This document shows, piece by piece, positions 8,484 through 16,192 of a stretch of DNA of 64,000 bases. The notes beneath the pieces were generated by a model that had not been told where the DNA came from, ran no database searches, and saw nothing but the letters and a program-made list of their open reading frames with translations. The translations under genes and the position numbers were made by a program. Position 1 is the stretch's first letter. Every line of letters begins with the position of its first letter. The DNA is taken from contig DASYKS010000014.1 of the NCBI GenBank assembly GCA_035995205.1, forward strand, positions 127,311-191,310. The letters are read 5' to 3'. Origin of the DNA: DASYKS01 sp035995205. GTDB lineage: Bacteria > Acidobacteriota > Thermoanaerobaculia > Multivoradales > UBA5704.

Positions 8484-9215
8484 TCACCGAGCGATCTCGA
8501 CCTCATACGCGGGCGAAGCGATCGTTCGGCCATCGGTGGTTCGCGCCTCGACCAGCCAGAGCAGGCGGGTGCCGGCCGGAAGGGCGGCGAGCGCGGCTTC
8601 GGGCACCTGGTACGACGCGGTTTCGAGACGGCGGGCCTCCGCGACCGGGCGGAGATCTTCGGTGGTCACCCGCACGGTATAGCGCGTTCCGGGCTCCGCC
8701 GACGGCGTCCAGGCGAGGCGGAACGCGCCGCGTGGCAAACGGGCGCCATCTTCGATCGTCGTCGAAAGAGCGGACCCGGCGCCGCGCAACGTGGGGGCCG
8801 GGGCATGCATCCGCGTCCAGAGTCCGAAACCGATCGTCGCCGCGAGCAGCGCGGCGATTGCGGTGAGAAAGCGACGCCGAAAGACTGGGATCGGCGCGGG
8901 CACGGGGCGGCGGAAGGGGACGACCTCGCCGACCGGCTGCGTCAGGATTACTTCGGGCGCGAAGGATTCTTCCTCGGTCTCCTGGGCGGCCTTCGCCTCG
9001 GCGCGCTGCAGCTCGATCGCCAAGCGCCAGACCTCACCGGCGGCGGCGCTGGTCGCGACCTGGTCGATCACCGCGCGCCGCTCGTCTTCGGGCAGCTCGC
9101 CCGCCGCGGCGCGGTAGATCCGCTCGGCGTCGATCTCTTCGGCTTCGACCTCGGGGTCTTCGTAGGTGGAAAAGGCGCGGCGCAGGCGCTCGATTCCCGG
9201 GGCGTTTTCGATCAT
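8484..9215 (-). CDS. Membrane anti-sigma-like protein linked to the ECF sigma
   Basis: 243 residues with a helical cytoplasmic part (about 1-115), one membrane helix (FLTAIAALLAATIGFGLW, about 126-143) and a periplasmic beta domain. The layout is that of a membrane anti-sigma factor, although no zinc-binding HxxxCxxC motif is present. The start overlaps the sigma gene stop by four bases (ATGA), the usual coupling of sigma and anti-sigma. It probably holds the sigma factor at the membrane; the releasing signal is unknown. Confidence 0.7.
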   Translation of the reverse strand: MIENAPGIERLRRAFSTYEDPEVEAEEIDAERIYRAAAGELPEDERRAVIDQVATSAAAGEVWRLAIELQRAEAKAAQETEEESFAPEVILTQPVGEVVPFRRPVPAPIPVFRRRFLTAIAALLAATIGFGLWTRMHAPAPTLRGAGSALSTTIEDGARLPRGAFRLAWTPSAEPGTRYTVRVTTEDLRPVAEARRLETASYQVPEAALAALPAGTRLLWLVEARTTDGRTIASPAYEVEIAR

Positions 9216-9829
9216 GGCGCGAGCCCCTTGTCGGTCAGGCAGCGTCGCAGGTCGGAAAGGCCACGGTAGACCAGGTTCTCGGTCCGCTTCGCCGGCCAGG
9301 CGAGCAGGCGAGACGCGTCGGGCACGCCATGTCCTTGCAGATAGAGCGCGACGGCCAGGCGGCGGTCGCGAACCAGGTTCCCCAGGCAGTCGCGTATGCC
9401 GCGCCCGACCTCGGCCGCCGCGGAGGTGGCCGCGGGGTCCGGGGTCTCGGACGGGGTCGCCGCGTGCTCGCTTTCGTTTTCTTCCAGGCTCACTTCGTGT
9501 CTCCTTCTCCGGGCGCGGATCTCGTCCACGAGAGCGCTGTGCGCCACCCGGTACAGGTAAGACGAAGAAAGCTCGACATTCCCCTCACGTCGACGGGAAA
9601 GTTCCATCACTTTGATCAAAGCCGCCTGGACCAGATCGTCGCGCCGATCCGCCAGCCATCCCGGGCATACCTTGGCGACGGCTTTGACCAGATCGTTACG
9701 CAGCCGGGCGTAGTCCGGCTCGCGGAAGGGAAGTTCCTCAGGGCTGGGGGCCGGGTCTGCGGAAGATCGATCTGGCACGAAAAGCCCTCTCGGCGGGACG
9801 ACGGAAGAGACCGAAGAGGAGCGTAGCAC
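9212..9829 (-). CDS. ECF-type RNA polymerase sigma factor
   Basis: 205 residues. Region 2 is recognisable in DDLVQAALIKVMELSRR followed by SSYLYRVAHSALVDEIRARRRR, and region 4 in the C-terminal DASRLLAWPAKRTENLVYRG helix-turn-helix. An acidic, Thr/Ala-rich linker joins them. It heads a minus-strand operon (sigma, membrane anti-sigma, exported protein, TPR-CHAT protein) and is transcribed divergently from the FecR-type gene 48 bases away, so both may share a control region. Confidence 0.8.
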   Translation of the reverse strand: MLRSSSVSSVVPPRGLFVPDRSSADPAPSPEELPFREPDYARLRNDLVKAVAKVCPGWLADRRDDLVQAALIKVMELSRRREGNVELSSSYLYRVAHSALVDEIRARRRRHEVSLEENESEHAATPSETPDPAATSAAAEVGRGIRDCLGNLVRDRRLAVALYLQGHGVPDASRLLAWPAKRTENLVYRGLSDLRRCLTDKGLAP

Positions 9830-9877
9830 AGGGGGTTTCGGGGGGCGGGTGGGCGGTCCGAGACGCGCGGAGCTACA

Positions 9878-10519
9878 ATGAAAACCGTGAGATCTCTCGC
9901 AGAGGGGCCGACAGGGCGCGGCACAGGCTGGAAGCGCGCCGCGGCGGTCGCCGGGCTTCTACTCGCGGCGGTCGCCTTCGGCTGGTTCACCTTCCGCAAC
10001 GGACCTTTATCCCATCCGAAGCCGGCGGCGGTGGTCGAAGAGTCGACCGGCGGGCTGGAGGTTCTGATCGGCAAGGGGTACTGGCGACAGATTTTCGTGG
10101 GAGAGGGGCTGCCCAAGGGAATTGTGTTGCGTACTCTCCAAGGAGCGGAAGCGTCGTTCCGGATGGCCGGGGGCGCCGTGGCTCGATTGGGGGCCGACGG
10201 CCGGGTTCAGTTCGTGGCGACCGACATCCGCCTGGAGCAAGGCGCCCTCGACGTGGATGCCTCCGGTGTTCAACCGGGAAGTCCCCCGCTCGAAGTGCGG
10301 ACGCCGTTCGGTGTGATCCGCGATGCCGGCCCGCGGTTCGAGGTGCGATGTGACCAGTCGGCCAATCCTCCTCTTCGCGTGCGGGTGCGCGAGGGCTCGG
10401 TCGTGTACGAAGAGCCCGGCCGTTCCACCCGGGTCGCGGCGGGCGAAGAGCTAGCCGTGCGCCATGATGGCGCCGTGATGCGATCCCGGGTCGCGGGCTT
10501 CGGCGCCGATTGGGAGTAG
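9878..10519 (+). CDS. FecR-domain protein, probably C-terminally truncated
   Basis: 213 residues with one membrane helix (AAAVAGLLLAAVAFGWFTF, about 21-39) and a FecR domain (about 55-200) with GAEASFRMAGGAVARLGAD and LEVRTPFGVIRDAGPRFEVRC split across it. FecR proteins are periplasmic signal relays to ECF anti-sigma factors. Related proteins continue past the FecR domain into a small C-terminal domain; this one stops at GFGADWE, 18 bases before a REP-like repeat. TACAAT overlaps the ATG, so a leaderless start at the in-frame GTG at 9887 is possible. Confidence 0.75.
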   Translation: MKTVRSLAEGPTGRGTGWKRAAAVAGLLLAAVAFGWFTFRNGPLSHPKPAAVVEESTGGLEVLIGKGYWRQIFVGEGLPKGIVLRTLQGAEASFRMAGGAVARLGADGRVQFVATDIRLEQGALDVDASGVQPGSPPLEVRTPFGVIRDAGPRFEVRCDQSANPPLRVRVREGSVVYEEPGRSTRVAAGEELAVRHDGAVMRSRVAGFGADWE

Positions 10520-10537
10520 TGATGGATGCCGCTCTCC

Positions 10538-10577
10538 GGGTGTGCTTGTCCTGGGACCGCCGCCGTCTCGGCGGCCG
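10538..10577. repeat. REP-like hairpin at the FecR gene end
   Basis: The head GTGTGCTTGTCCTGGGAC is followed by the stem GCCGCCG, loop TCT, CGGCGGC. It matches the copies inside the glycosyltransferase gene (44096-44136, 44236-44276) in head and loop, but both stem arms have changed together, so pairing is kept. Confidence 0.7.
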
Positions 10578-10581
10578 GACT

Positions 10582-10845
10582 CTACGCCGGCTCTGCCAGC
10601 TTCTCGCGCAAAAGAGAGTTGATCAGAGCCTCGGACGACACATGTCTGGACCGTGCGATCTTCTCAACCTTCCCGGCGAGGTCATCATCTAGAGCGACAA
10701 GGTGCTTGCGTCTCCGTAGATCGACGTCGAAGTCCACCTCGGGCATCTGAGCCCAGAGGTCGCCCATGTCGTGAGTGTCAAAAAACTCCACGAGCTTGCC
10801 GATCGAGTCCGTGGCGGGCAAAGCTTCCGCTCTATTTTTGGGCAT
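10582..10845 (-). CDS. CopG/BrnA-like antitoxin
   Basis: 87 residues. The N-terminal part holds FFDTHDMGDLWAQMPEVDFD, typical of CopG-family antitoxins paired with BrnT-like toxins. The C-terminal part is a ribbon-helix-helix (KHLVALDDDLAGKVEKIA, then SSEALINSLLREKL). It follows and overlaps the BrnT gene by 14 bases, the toxin-first order usual for BrnTA. It should bind its own promoter and the toxin. Confidence 0.85.
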   Translation of the reverse strand: MPKNRAEALPATDSIGKLVEFFDTHDMGDLWAQMPEVDFDVDLRRRKHLVALDDDLAGKVEKIARSRHVSSEALINSLLREKLAEPA

Positions 10846-11146
10846 AGATTCTTCGTTCTTTCTCGGCCATGTCTCGAGCGCTTAGGGGCAAGATCTCTCG
10901 ATTACCCTTGTCGATGAACAGAATTGTGAGGAATCGCCCGGCATCTGTCCGTCCCAGTGCCATGTAGACGTCTTCTCCCTTCCGCTTACCCTTCTCAGCC
11001 CGTCGAATCTTGGGTTTGTTGCTCAGCGCCTCCTCGACCTCGAAGGTCTCAACGCCGTGCTTGTAGGCCAGCTTATCAACGATAGCCCCGAGCCAGAGTA
11101 CTCCCTCGATCTTCAAGCTAAGATCCTCGGTCGCTATTTCTACCAC
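10832..11146 (-). CDS. brnT: BrnT-family ribonuclease toxin
   Basis: 104 residues, the usual BrnT size. Visible family features are the N-terminal strand with DKLAYKHGVETFEVEEAL, the basic KIRRAEKGKRKGEDVYMALG segment, the core RFLTILFIDKG and the terminal ARDMAEKERRIY helix. BrnT is a RelE-fold ribosome-independent mRNase neutralised by BrnA. The gene precedes its CopG-type antitoxin in a coupled operon that probably represses itself. Confidence 0.82.
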   Translation of the reverse strand: MVEIATEDLSLKIEGVLWLGAIVDKLAYKHGVETFEVEEALSNKPKIRRAEKGKRKGEDVYMALGRTDAGRFLTILFIDKGNREILPLSARDMAEKERRIYAQK

Positions 11147-11361
11147 GAGCCAGTTTCGAGCGGGAGGTACGCCGCGGGGTGGAAAACGGCGCGATCACCG
11201 ACGACGCCATCGGTACACCTCCGCCAAGGGAGACGGAGTCCTTCGACCCTCCGCGCGACAAATCTTACGCCGAGGTGAGGGAATCGCCCCGCGACGGTCG
11301 TTCCTCCTCTCGAACCCGAACGAGACCCCAAGACGGGGCCTCGAAGAACTAGGAGGACGCC

Positions 11362-13308
11362 ATGCTCCCCAACATCCTTTCCCGGACGCGCACTCGAATT
11401 CCCGCGGCGCTGATCCTTGCCGCCACGCTCGCCTCTCCCGCTCTCGCCGTCGGACCGTGGGCTTCGAACCCGGTGGTCTTCGGCCAGGAGGTGGGCGGAG
11501 TGGTCGATGCCGACTACAACGCGGCCTGGACCCATTGGAAGGATCTCGGCTACGCCCCGGTCAATCTGTCCGGCGTCGAGAAGTCGGGCTCCGCCACCCG
11601 CTACAGCGGCCTCTGGCACAAGAATCCGAGCATCGTCTCGTGGACCTCGAAGCGGGGGTTGACCGCGGCCGCCTATCAGACGCTCTGGGACCAGCTGATC
11701 GGCCAGGGTTACCGGGTGCTCGACCTCGACGCCCACGTCGTCTCGGGCCAGGCGCTCTACGACGCGATCTGGATCAAGGAGCAAGGGGGCAGCAAGGCGT
11801 TCAAATCTCATCGCATCCTGACCCTCGCCCAGCTCGACGCCAAGATCGCCGAGTACGGCGGGCAGCGCTTCCGCCCGATTCGGATCAACGGCTATCGCGT
11901 GGGCAATCAGAGCTTCTACGCGGCGGTCTGGGTGCAGGATGGCCTGACCGACGCTCCGATCAAGCGCGACTTGACCTCCGCCCAATACGCCAGCTGGTGG
12001 ACCTTCTACAAGGACAACGGCTACCACCCGGTCGACATCGCGGCCTACGTCAAGGGCGGCACGCTCCTTTACGCCGGAATCTGGGTGCGCGAGGCCGGGA
12101 TCGACAACTGGATCTCGCTGCGCGACCGGACCGCCACCCAAATGCAGGCCGAAATCATCGCGCAGAAAAAAGCGAACTACCTGGAAATCGACATCGACGC
12201 CTACTACACGACGGGAGGCTCCCTGCGCTTTTCCGGCGTCTGGATTCGCCGCCAGGCGAGGAACGTCCTCACCGGCAACGTGGTTTTAAGCGGCACCCAG
12301 ATCGACCAGCTGAAGGCGAAGCTCACGGAGTACACCACAAACGGCACCGATGGCCGAAAGGGCGCGTTCGGCTTCTATATCGAGGATCTCACGACGGGAC
12401 ACTGGATCGCCTTCAACCCGAACGAGCCGTTCTATCTCGCCTCCGCCGCGAAGACCTTCATTGCCGCCAAGGCGGTCTCGATGCCCGAAATCTCGGCGGG
12501 CGACCTCTACCAGTTGCGGACGAGCGATTGGCGCGGCGAGGCGACCCGCGGATTCACCAAGGCCGACATCGGTGACAACCAGACGATCGCGACGTACCTG
12601 GACCACATGATCAACAACAGCGACAGCTGCTCGACCGACCGGCTTTCCGGCCTGATCACGGGCTTCGACGGTGCGCTCGCGGTCAACAAGTTCCTCGATT
12701 CCCAGGCTGAGATGCAGAACGTCGGCGAAATCACCAGCATCTGCACGGTGGACAAGAGAATCCAGGGCAACGCCCACTCCTGCGCCTTCTCGGTTCCCTG
12801 CAACAGTTTCGAAAGCTGGTTCCGGTCGAACGACCTGAGCTACTCCTCGGCGGCCGACATCGCCTGCTTCAACAACATCAACGGCTCGGGAGTTTCCAAC
12901 AACACCCGCTACGACCTCTACTACAACACCCTCGCCAACTCGGTCACCCCCGCCGAAGCGGGCCGCTTCTTCCGGAGCGTCGCCGACCACGACCTGCTGA
13001 CCGTTTTCGACGAAGGGGACCTCGTCCGCGAGCTGGACAAGAACAACTCCTACGCGCCCCCCGCGGCCGGAGCGTTCCAAGCCTGGGGCGGCAAGGACGG
13101 CGGCAAATATAAAGTGAAGAGCTGGATCGGCCTCGCCTGGAACTGGGATTTCGGGTCGGGCGACTACTCCTCCCTCACCCACCAGTTCAGCGTGGCAATG
13201 TTCACCGAGGATTGGACCACCGACGACGCAACCGGAGATTCGAAGGCCACGGCGATCATCGGCGACGCGATCAAAGCGGCGATTCCCTACCTGGTGAGCA
13301 AGCGGTAG
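11362..13308 (+). CDS. Secreted serine hydrolase with five BTRD1 repeats (polyglycine-hydrolase-like)
   Basis: 648 residues with an AGGAGG ribosome site and a signal peptide (about 1-29, ending SPALA). Residues about 45-310 are five ~50-residue repeats, each with a helix, a G-Y-x-P/V-x-x-x turn and an AxW/SGxWIR strand, matching bacterial tandem repeat domain 1. The second half is a beta-lactamase/transpeptidase-type domain: Ser361-x-x-Lys364 in YLASAAKTF is the nucleophile motif, and NNSDSCSTD replaces the usual SDN loop. The same two-part layout occurs in fungal polyglycine hydrolases. It is probably a secreted peptidase; the substrate is unknown. Confidence 0.82.
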   Translation: MLPNILSRTRTRIPAALILAATLASPALAVGPWASNPVVFGQEVGGVVDADYNAAWTHWKDLGYAPVNLSGVEKSGSATRYSGLWHKNPSIVSWTSKRGLTAAAYQTLWDQLIGQGYRVLDLDAHVVSGQALYDAIWIKEQGGSKAFKSHRILTLAQLDAKIAEYGGQRFRPIRINGYRVGNQSFYAAVWVQDGLTDAPIKRDLTSAQYASWWTFYKDNGYHPVDIAAYVKGGTLLYAGIWVREAGIDNWISLRDRTATQMQAEIIAQKKANYLEIDIDAYYTTGGSLRFSGVWIRRQARNVLTGNVVLSGTQIDQLKAKLTEYTTNGTDGRKGAFGFYIEDLTTGHWIAFNPNEPFYLASAAKTFIAAKAVSMPEISAGDLYQLRTSDWRGEATRGFTKADIGDNQTIATYLDHMINNSDSCSTDRLSGLITGFDGALAVNKFLDSQAEMQNVGEITSICTVDKRIQGNAHSCAFSVPCNSFESWFRSNDLSYSSAADIACFNNINGSGVSNNTRYDLYYNTLANSVTPAEAGRFFRSVADHDLLTVFDEGDLVRELDKNNSYAPPAAGAFQAWGGKDGGKYKVKSWIGLAWNWDFGSGDYSSLTHQFSVAMFTEDWTTDDATGDSKATAIIGDAIKAAIPYLVSKR

Positions 13309-13337
13309 GCGATTCGAACTAAAGCCTAGGAAGAGGG

Positions 13338-13376
13338 CGGCGCGCCTCGGACTTTCGGTTCGGGGCGCGCCGTTTT
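13338..13376 (+). terminator. Rho-independent terminator after the BTRD1 hydrolase
   Basis: The perfect 9-bp stem CGGCGCGCC (13338-13346) / GGCGCGCCG (13364-13372) is followed by TTTT. It lies 30 bases past the stop codon. Confidence 0.8.
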
Positions 13377-13412
13377 GGGAGTTCGATCAGCAGTCGGTAG
13401 GCGACCCCGCCA

Positions 13413-13892
13413 TCACGTCGTTGGCTTTCGGCTTCGCGGCTTCGCTCCGGCCGATCGCAGGATGAGCCTGCCCTGGCCTTCGGATGGCAACGGAATCTCT
13501 GCCTGATCGATCGCGGCGTCGATCAGCGCCTTGATGTCCGGATGGGCCAAGTCACTCGCCGCTTCCACCGGGACGAAGCGGGCCTGCTTTCCCTTTCCCT
13601 GCAGCAGCTTCTTCGGGTCGGGTAACTGCGGCCCCGGGTTGAGGTACAGACGCACGCCGTCGGGTCGCGCGGCGATCGACACGCTGCCATCGATCCCTCG
13701 GTCGGTCGGCGAGTAGGAGAGAACGACGAAGGTTTTGTAGTCGTAGGCGAGCTCGTTGGCCGCCGGAAGCCTCTTCCGTATCGCAGCCCGGACCGATCGA
13801 GCCAGCTTTTGAATCTTCGGATCCAACCGGTCGATGTAGGACTGGAGGACGGCCTCCGACGTGTCTTGCTCGTTATCGGGTTTCGCTGTCAT
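13413..13892 (-). CDS. DUF1801 (YdhG-like) protein
   Basis: 159 residues: an N-terminal helix pair (VLQSYIDRLDPKIQKLARSV), then the DUF1801 core with LPAANELAYDYKTFVVLSYS, VSIAARPDGVRLYLN and DPKKLLQGKGKQARFVPV. These small alpha/beta proteins (YdhG/SufE-like iron chaperone fold) have no firmly established role. The gene is monocistronic, converges on the BTRD1 terminator and is divergent from the small coiled-coil gene at 13973. Confidence 0.82.
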   Translation of the reverse strand: MTAKPDNEQDTSEAVLQSYIDRLDPKIQKLARSVRAAIRKRLPAANELAYDYKTFVVLSYSPTDRGIDGSVSIAARPDGVRLYLNPGPQLPDPKKLLQGKGKQARFVPVEAASDLAHPDIKALIDAAIDQAEIPLPSEGQGRLILRSAGAKPRSRKPTT

Positions 13893-13937
13893 CGCATCCT
13901 CGCAGTCGTTCGCAAGAGTTCCGCATCAAGATCCGCT

Positions 13938-13986
13938 TGTGTCGCAACGCTCTCTCGTGTTGCAATGCAATCATGACGCAACACGA
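13938..13986. promoter_or_regulatory. Candidate operator: inverted GTGTTGC motif around a start codon
   Basis: TCGTGTTGC (13955-13963) and GCAACACGA (13978-13986) form a perfect 9-bp inverted repeat whose 14-base spacer contains the ATG at 13973. A direct copy, TTGTGTCGCAAC, lies 18 bases upstream (13938-13949). The complement of its core, TTGCGACAC, reappears in unit 3 of the 21-bp array (14552-14572). Confidence 0.5.
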
Positions 13987-14437
13987 ATACGAGCACCAGA
14001 GGCGCCTGCTGGACGAGCAGCTTCAGGCGGGGATCGAGCTTTTGGAGACGGCGCACCGCCAGCAGCGGCGAGCGCTGGATCTCGTTTGGATGACCATGGC
14101 GGAAGGGGACGTCGCGCCGGGGTTCGCGGTTCCGGCGCTTTTGGCCGCCGCTCCGGCTCGGGAACGGGAGGCTTCCCGGCCGCCCGAGAAGCGCGTGCGC
14201 CGGCCTCCTGGACAGCTCCAAGCCGAGGTCGAGGCCGCCCTGGAGAGGCTTCCGGAGCGGTTCGACCGGAACGATCTGCTGGCGCTGCTCGACGGGGAGC
14301 CGGACCGCGGCTCGCTGTTCCGGGTGCTTCAGGAGATGACAGATGCCGGACGTTTGCGGGTCGAGCTGCGCGGAGAGGGACGCTCTCCGACGCGCTACCG
14401 CAATCCCCAGGCGCCGGCCGCGGCACCGCCGGACTGA
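13973..14437 (+). CDS. Small coiled-coil plus winged-helix-like protein, function unknown
   Basis: 154 residues. Residues 1-40 form a charged helix (EYEHQRRLLDEQLQAGIELL), a likely coiled-coil dimer. After a Pro/Ala/Arg linker, residues about 80-145 look like a small winged helix: LQAEVEAALERLPERFDRND, then a recognition-helix candidate DRGSLFRVLQEMTDAGRL and a wing GRSPTRYRNP. No family name is certain. The ATG is chosen because it starts the helical part and lies in a 9-bp inverted repeat. Directly downstream is the 21-bp repeat array, so it may bind those repeats; that is inference. Confidence 0.6.
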   Translation: MTQHEYEHQRRLLDEQLQAGIELLETAHRQQRRALDLVWMTMAEGDVAPGFAVPALLAAAPAREREASRPPEKRVRRPPGQLQAEVEAALERLPERFDRNDLLALLDGEPDRGSLFRVLQEMTDAGRLRVELRGEGRSPTRYRNPQAPAAAPPD

Positions 14438-14509
14438 GCCGCGCGACGACGACTTGCGCCGCGGGCTCTCTTCTTGCGGCGTGGGAAACCGCTGCAACGG
14501 AGCGGGTGA

Positions 14510-15013
14510 CGGGTGATGCGACGATGCACCGGTGCAATCACACGATGCACCGTTGTTGCGACACACGGGAGAGGCTCTCGGCAGCTCGTCCCTCGCGAGG
14601 CAACGCTACGGCCTCCGGATGCGACGCCAGGAACCGGTGATGCGCATCCGGGCACCTCTTCCTAGGGGGCGGGAACGGCGGCCGTGAGGCGGGAATGCGC
14701 TTCCGTCCTCCGATGCAACGCGATCTCGTCGCTCCGCGCCGGTGTCCTGTGTTGCGGGACCGGTGCTTTGTGTCTCGGCACCTGTGCGCCGCGTCTCGCC
14801 ACCTGTTTTTCTTGTCGCGTCGCTTGTTCCGTGTGCCGCAGTAGGGGAGCTCCGTGCCGCACCAGAGGTGCTTCGTCGCGCACCACCGGTGCTCCGTTCC
14901 GCACCTTCGGTGCCGCGGAGCTCGTCGGGTGCACTTCCTCTCGTTTCACCTGTTTCTCGCGTTGCAGCAGGGGATTTCTGCGTCGCGGCAGTGGGGCGCC
15001 GTGGTACGGCACC
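14510..15013. repeat. Phased array of 24 degenerate 21-bp units (fills a 636-bp intergenic region)
   Basis: The gap between the genes at 14437 and 15074 is filled by back-to-back units with exact 21-base spacing. The clearest block is 14741-15013 (13 units). A weaker block at 14510-14656 keeps the same phase across a poorly matching stretch. Strong units begin GGTGC and end GCACC or GGCACC, so each has self-complementary ends, with a core near CGTGTCGC. Good examples start at 14531, 14636, 14741, 14762, 14867, 14888 and 14993. There are no spacers, so this is not a CRISPR array. Confidence 0.75.
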
Positions 15014-15073
15014 GGGCTCCGGGCCGAGGAAAGCTCTCCGCGGGCGGTTCCGTCCGCTAAGATCCGTCGCCTC

Positions 15074-15568
15074 ATGCCTCTCTCCGCCGACTCCAAGTTC
15101 CTCCGCCAAGCCCGCTCACGGTTCCTCATGCGGGTGTTCTTCCTGGGTAAGCTCCCGCTCGCCCTGTTTGCGGGCCTGCGGATCGACGAGATCACCGCCG
15201 AGCGCTGCGTGGTCTCCCTGCCCTACGGTTGGCGGACGACCAACCCTTTTCGCTCGATCTACTTCGCGGCGCAGGCGATGGCCGCCGAGCTTTCGACCGG
15301 GGCGCTCGCGATGGCGGCAATCGAGGCTTCGAAAGCTCCGGTGGCGCTCTTGATCGTCGGGCTCGAAGCGACGTTCGAGAAGAAGGCGGGCGCTCGGGTG
15401 TCTTTCACTTGCGAAGCCGGAGCGGCGATCTCTGAGGCCGTCGCTCGCGCGATCGAAACGGGGGAGCCGCAGACCGTGCGGGCCGAGACGATCGGACGGC
15501 TACCGGACGGCGCGGTCGCGGCCCGTTTCGCCTTCACCTGGTCGTTCAAGAAGCGGTCGGGGAAGTAG
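15074..15568 (+). CDS. DUF4442 hotdog-fold protein (thioesterase-like)
   Basis: 164 residues. The DUF4442 pattern is seen in LALFAGLRIDEITAERCVV, WRTTNPFRSIYFAAQAMAAE (the segment that carries the active-site region in hotdog thioesterases) and LEATFEKKAGARVSFTCEAG. Such proteins resemble acyl-CoA thioesterases, but the substrate here is unknown. The ATG at 15074 is preferred over earlier starts because upstream codons fall in the 21-bp array; TAAGAT ten bases before the ATG is a possible -10 element with a very short leader. Confidence 0.78.
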   Translation: MPLSADSKFLRQARSRFLMRVFFLGKLPLALFAGLRIDEITAERCVVSLPYGWRTTNPFRSIYFAAQAMAAELSTGALAMAAIEASKAPVALLIVGLEATFEKKAGARVSFTCEAGAAISEAVARAIETGEPQTVRAETIGRLPDGAVAARFAFTWSFKKRSGK

Positions 15569-15590
15569 GGCGCCGAGTCTCCTGGGTCTA

Positions 15591-16016
15591 TTACGGATGC
15601 TTCTGACGGCTGGTGGAGATCAGAAGGTCGGAGCCCGGACTGACCGCTGCGAGCAACCGGCCGAGTTGCTCGACGGACGGCATTGTGCGCCCCTGTTCGT
15701 ATCGCGCGTAGGTGTTTGGAGATGAGGCGCTGAGCCGCTTTGCAGCTTCGGCCAGCGTGACTCCGTTCAACAAGCGCTGCCGCTTGAGCATCAAGGCCGT
15801 CAGCGGTGCGAAGTCGGACGAGCCCACTTCGAAGTATTCGTCATCCCCAGGAAACACCTCGACCGAGAAACCGGTCTTGTTGACGAGTGCCTCGATGGCA
15901 TCAGCGACCATCAGGTAGGCATCGGATCGCGTCCGGCCCTGAGTGACGACGCCAAGGATGGGCACCTCGATAGCCCAGTACCGGCCCTGCTTCTGCATCC
16001 GGCCTTCGAATCTCAT
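15591..16016 (-). CDS. hicB: HicB-family antitoxin with C-terminal HTH
   Basis: 141 residues. The N-terminal half is the HicB fold (RYWAIEVPILGVVTQGRTRS, then AYLMVADAIEALV). The C-terminal half is an XRE-like helix-turn-helix: LNGVTLAEAAKRL, then SPNTYARYEQGRTMPSVEQL. It should neutralise HicA and repress the operon. Its ATG overlaps the hicA stop by four bases. The HTH variant rather than the ribbon-helix-helix variant is present. Confidence 0.85.
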   Translation of the reverse strand: MRFEGRMQKQGRYWAIEVPILGVVTQGRTRSDAYLMVADAIEALVNKTGFSVEVFPGDDEYFEVGSSDFAPLTALMLKRQRLLNGVTLAEAAKRLSASSPNTYARYEQGRTMPSVEQLGRLLAAVSPGSDLLISTSRQKHP

Positions 16017-16192
16017 GACTTCACTCCTTTGGCTTCTCGAAGAATCGCCTTCGCGGTGTGCTCGTTGATCTCTTTATGGCGGGGCACGGCGAGCTCGCTT
16101 TCACCCTTCCCCCAGATGTCGTGCCGAGAGCCGTTGCGAGCCAAACTCCAGCCGAAATCACGCAGGGCTCGTTCGAGGTCTCGGCGCTTCAT
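16013..16192 (-). CDS. hicA: HicA-family mRNA interferase toxin
   Basis: 59 residues, the normal HicA size. It starts MKRRDLERALRDFGW and contains NGSRHDIWGKG, with the catalytic His in the GSRHD motif, followed by the conserved AVPRHKEINEHTAKAILREA. It is a double-stranded-RNA-binding-fold mRNase toxin inhibited by the downstream HicB. The start is the only ATG in frame at the right position, and the stop overlaps the hicB start as ATGA. Confidence 0.85.
   Translation of the reverse strand: MKRRDLERALRDFGWSLARNGSRHDIWGKGESELAVPRHKEINEHTAKAILREAKGVKS

Noticed and set aside
14510..15013. CRISPR array
   Set aside because: Units are contiguous and degenerate, with no unique spacers and no cas genes nearby.
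14606..15568. Repeat protein encoded by the 21-bp array (heptapeptide repeats in several frames)
   Set aside because: Because 21 is a multiple of three, several frames stay open by chance. None has a ribosome site or covers the array alone.
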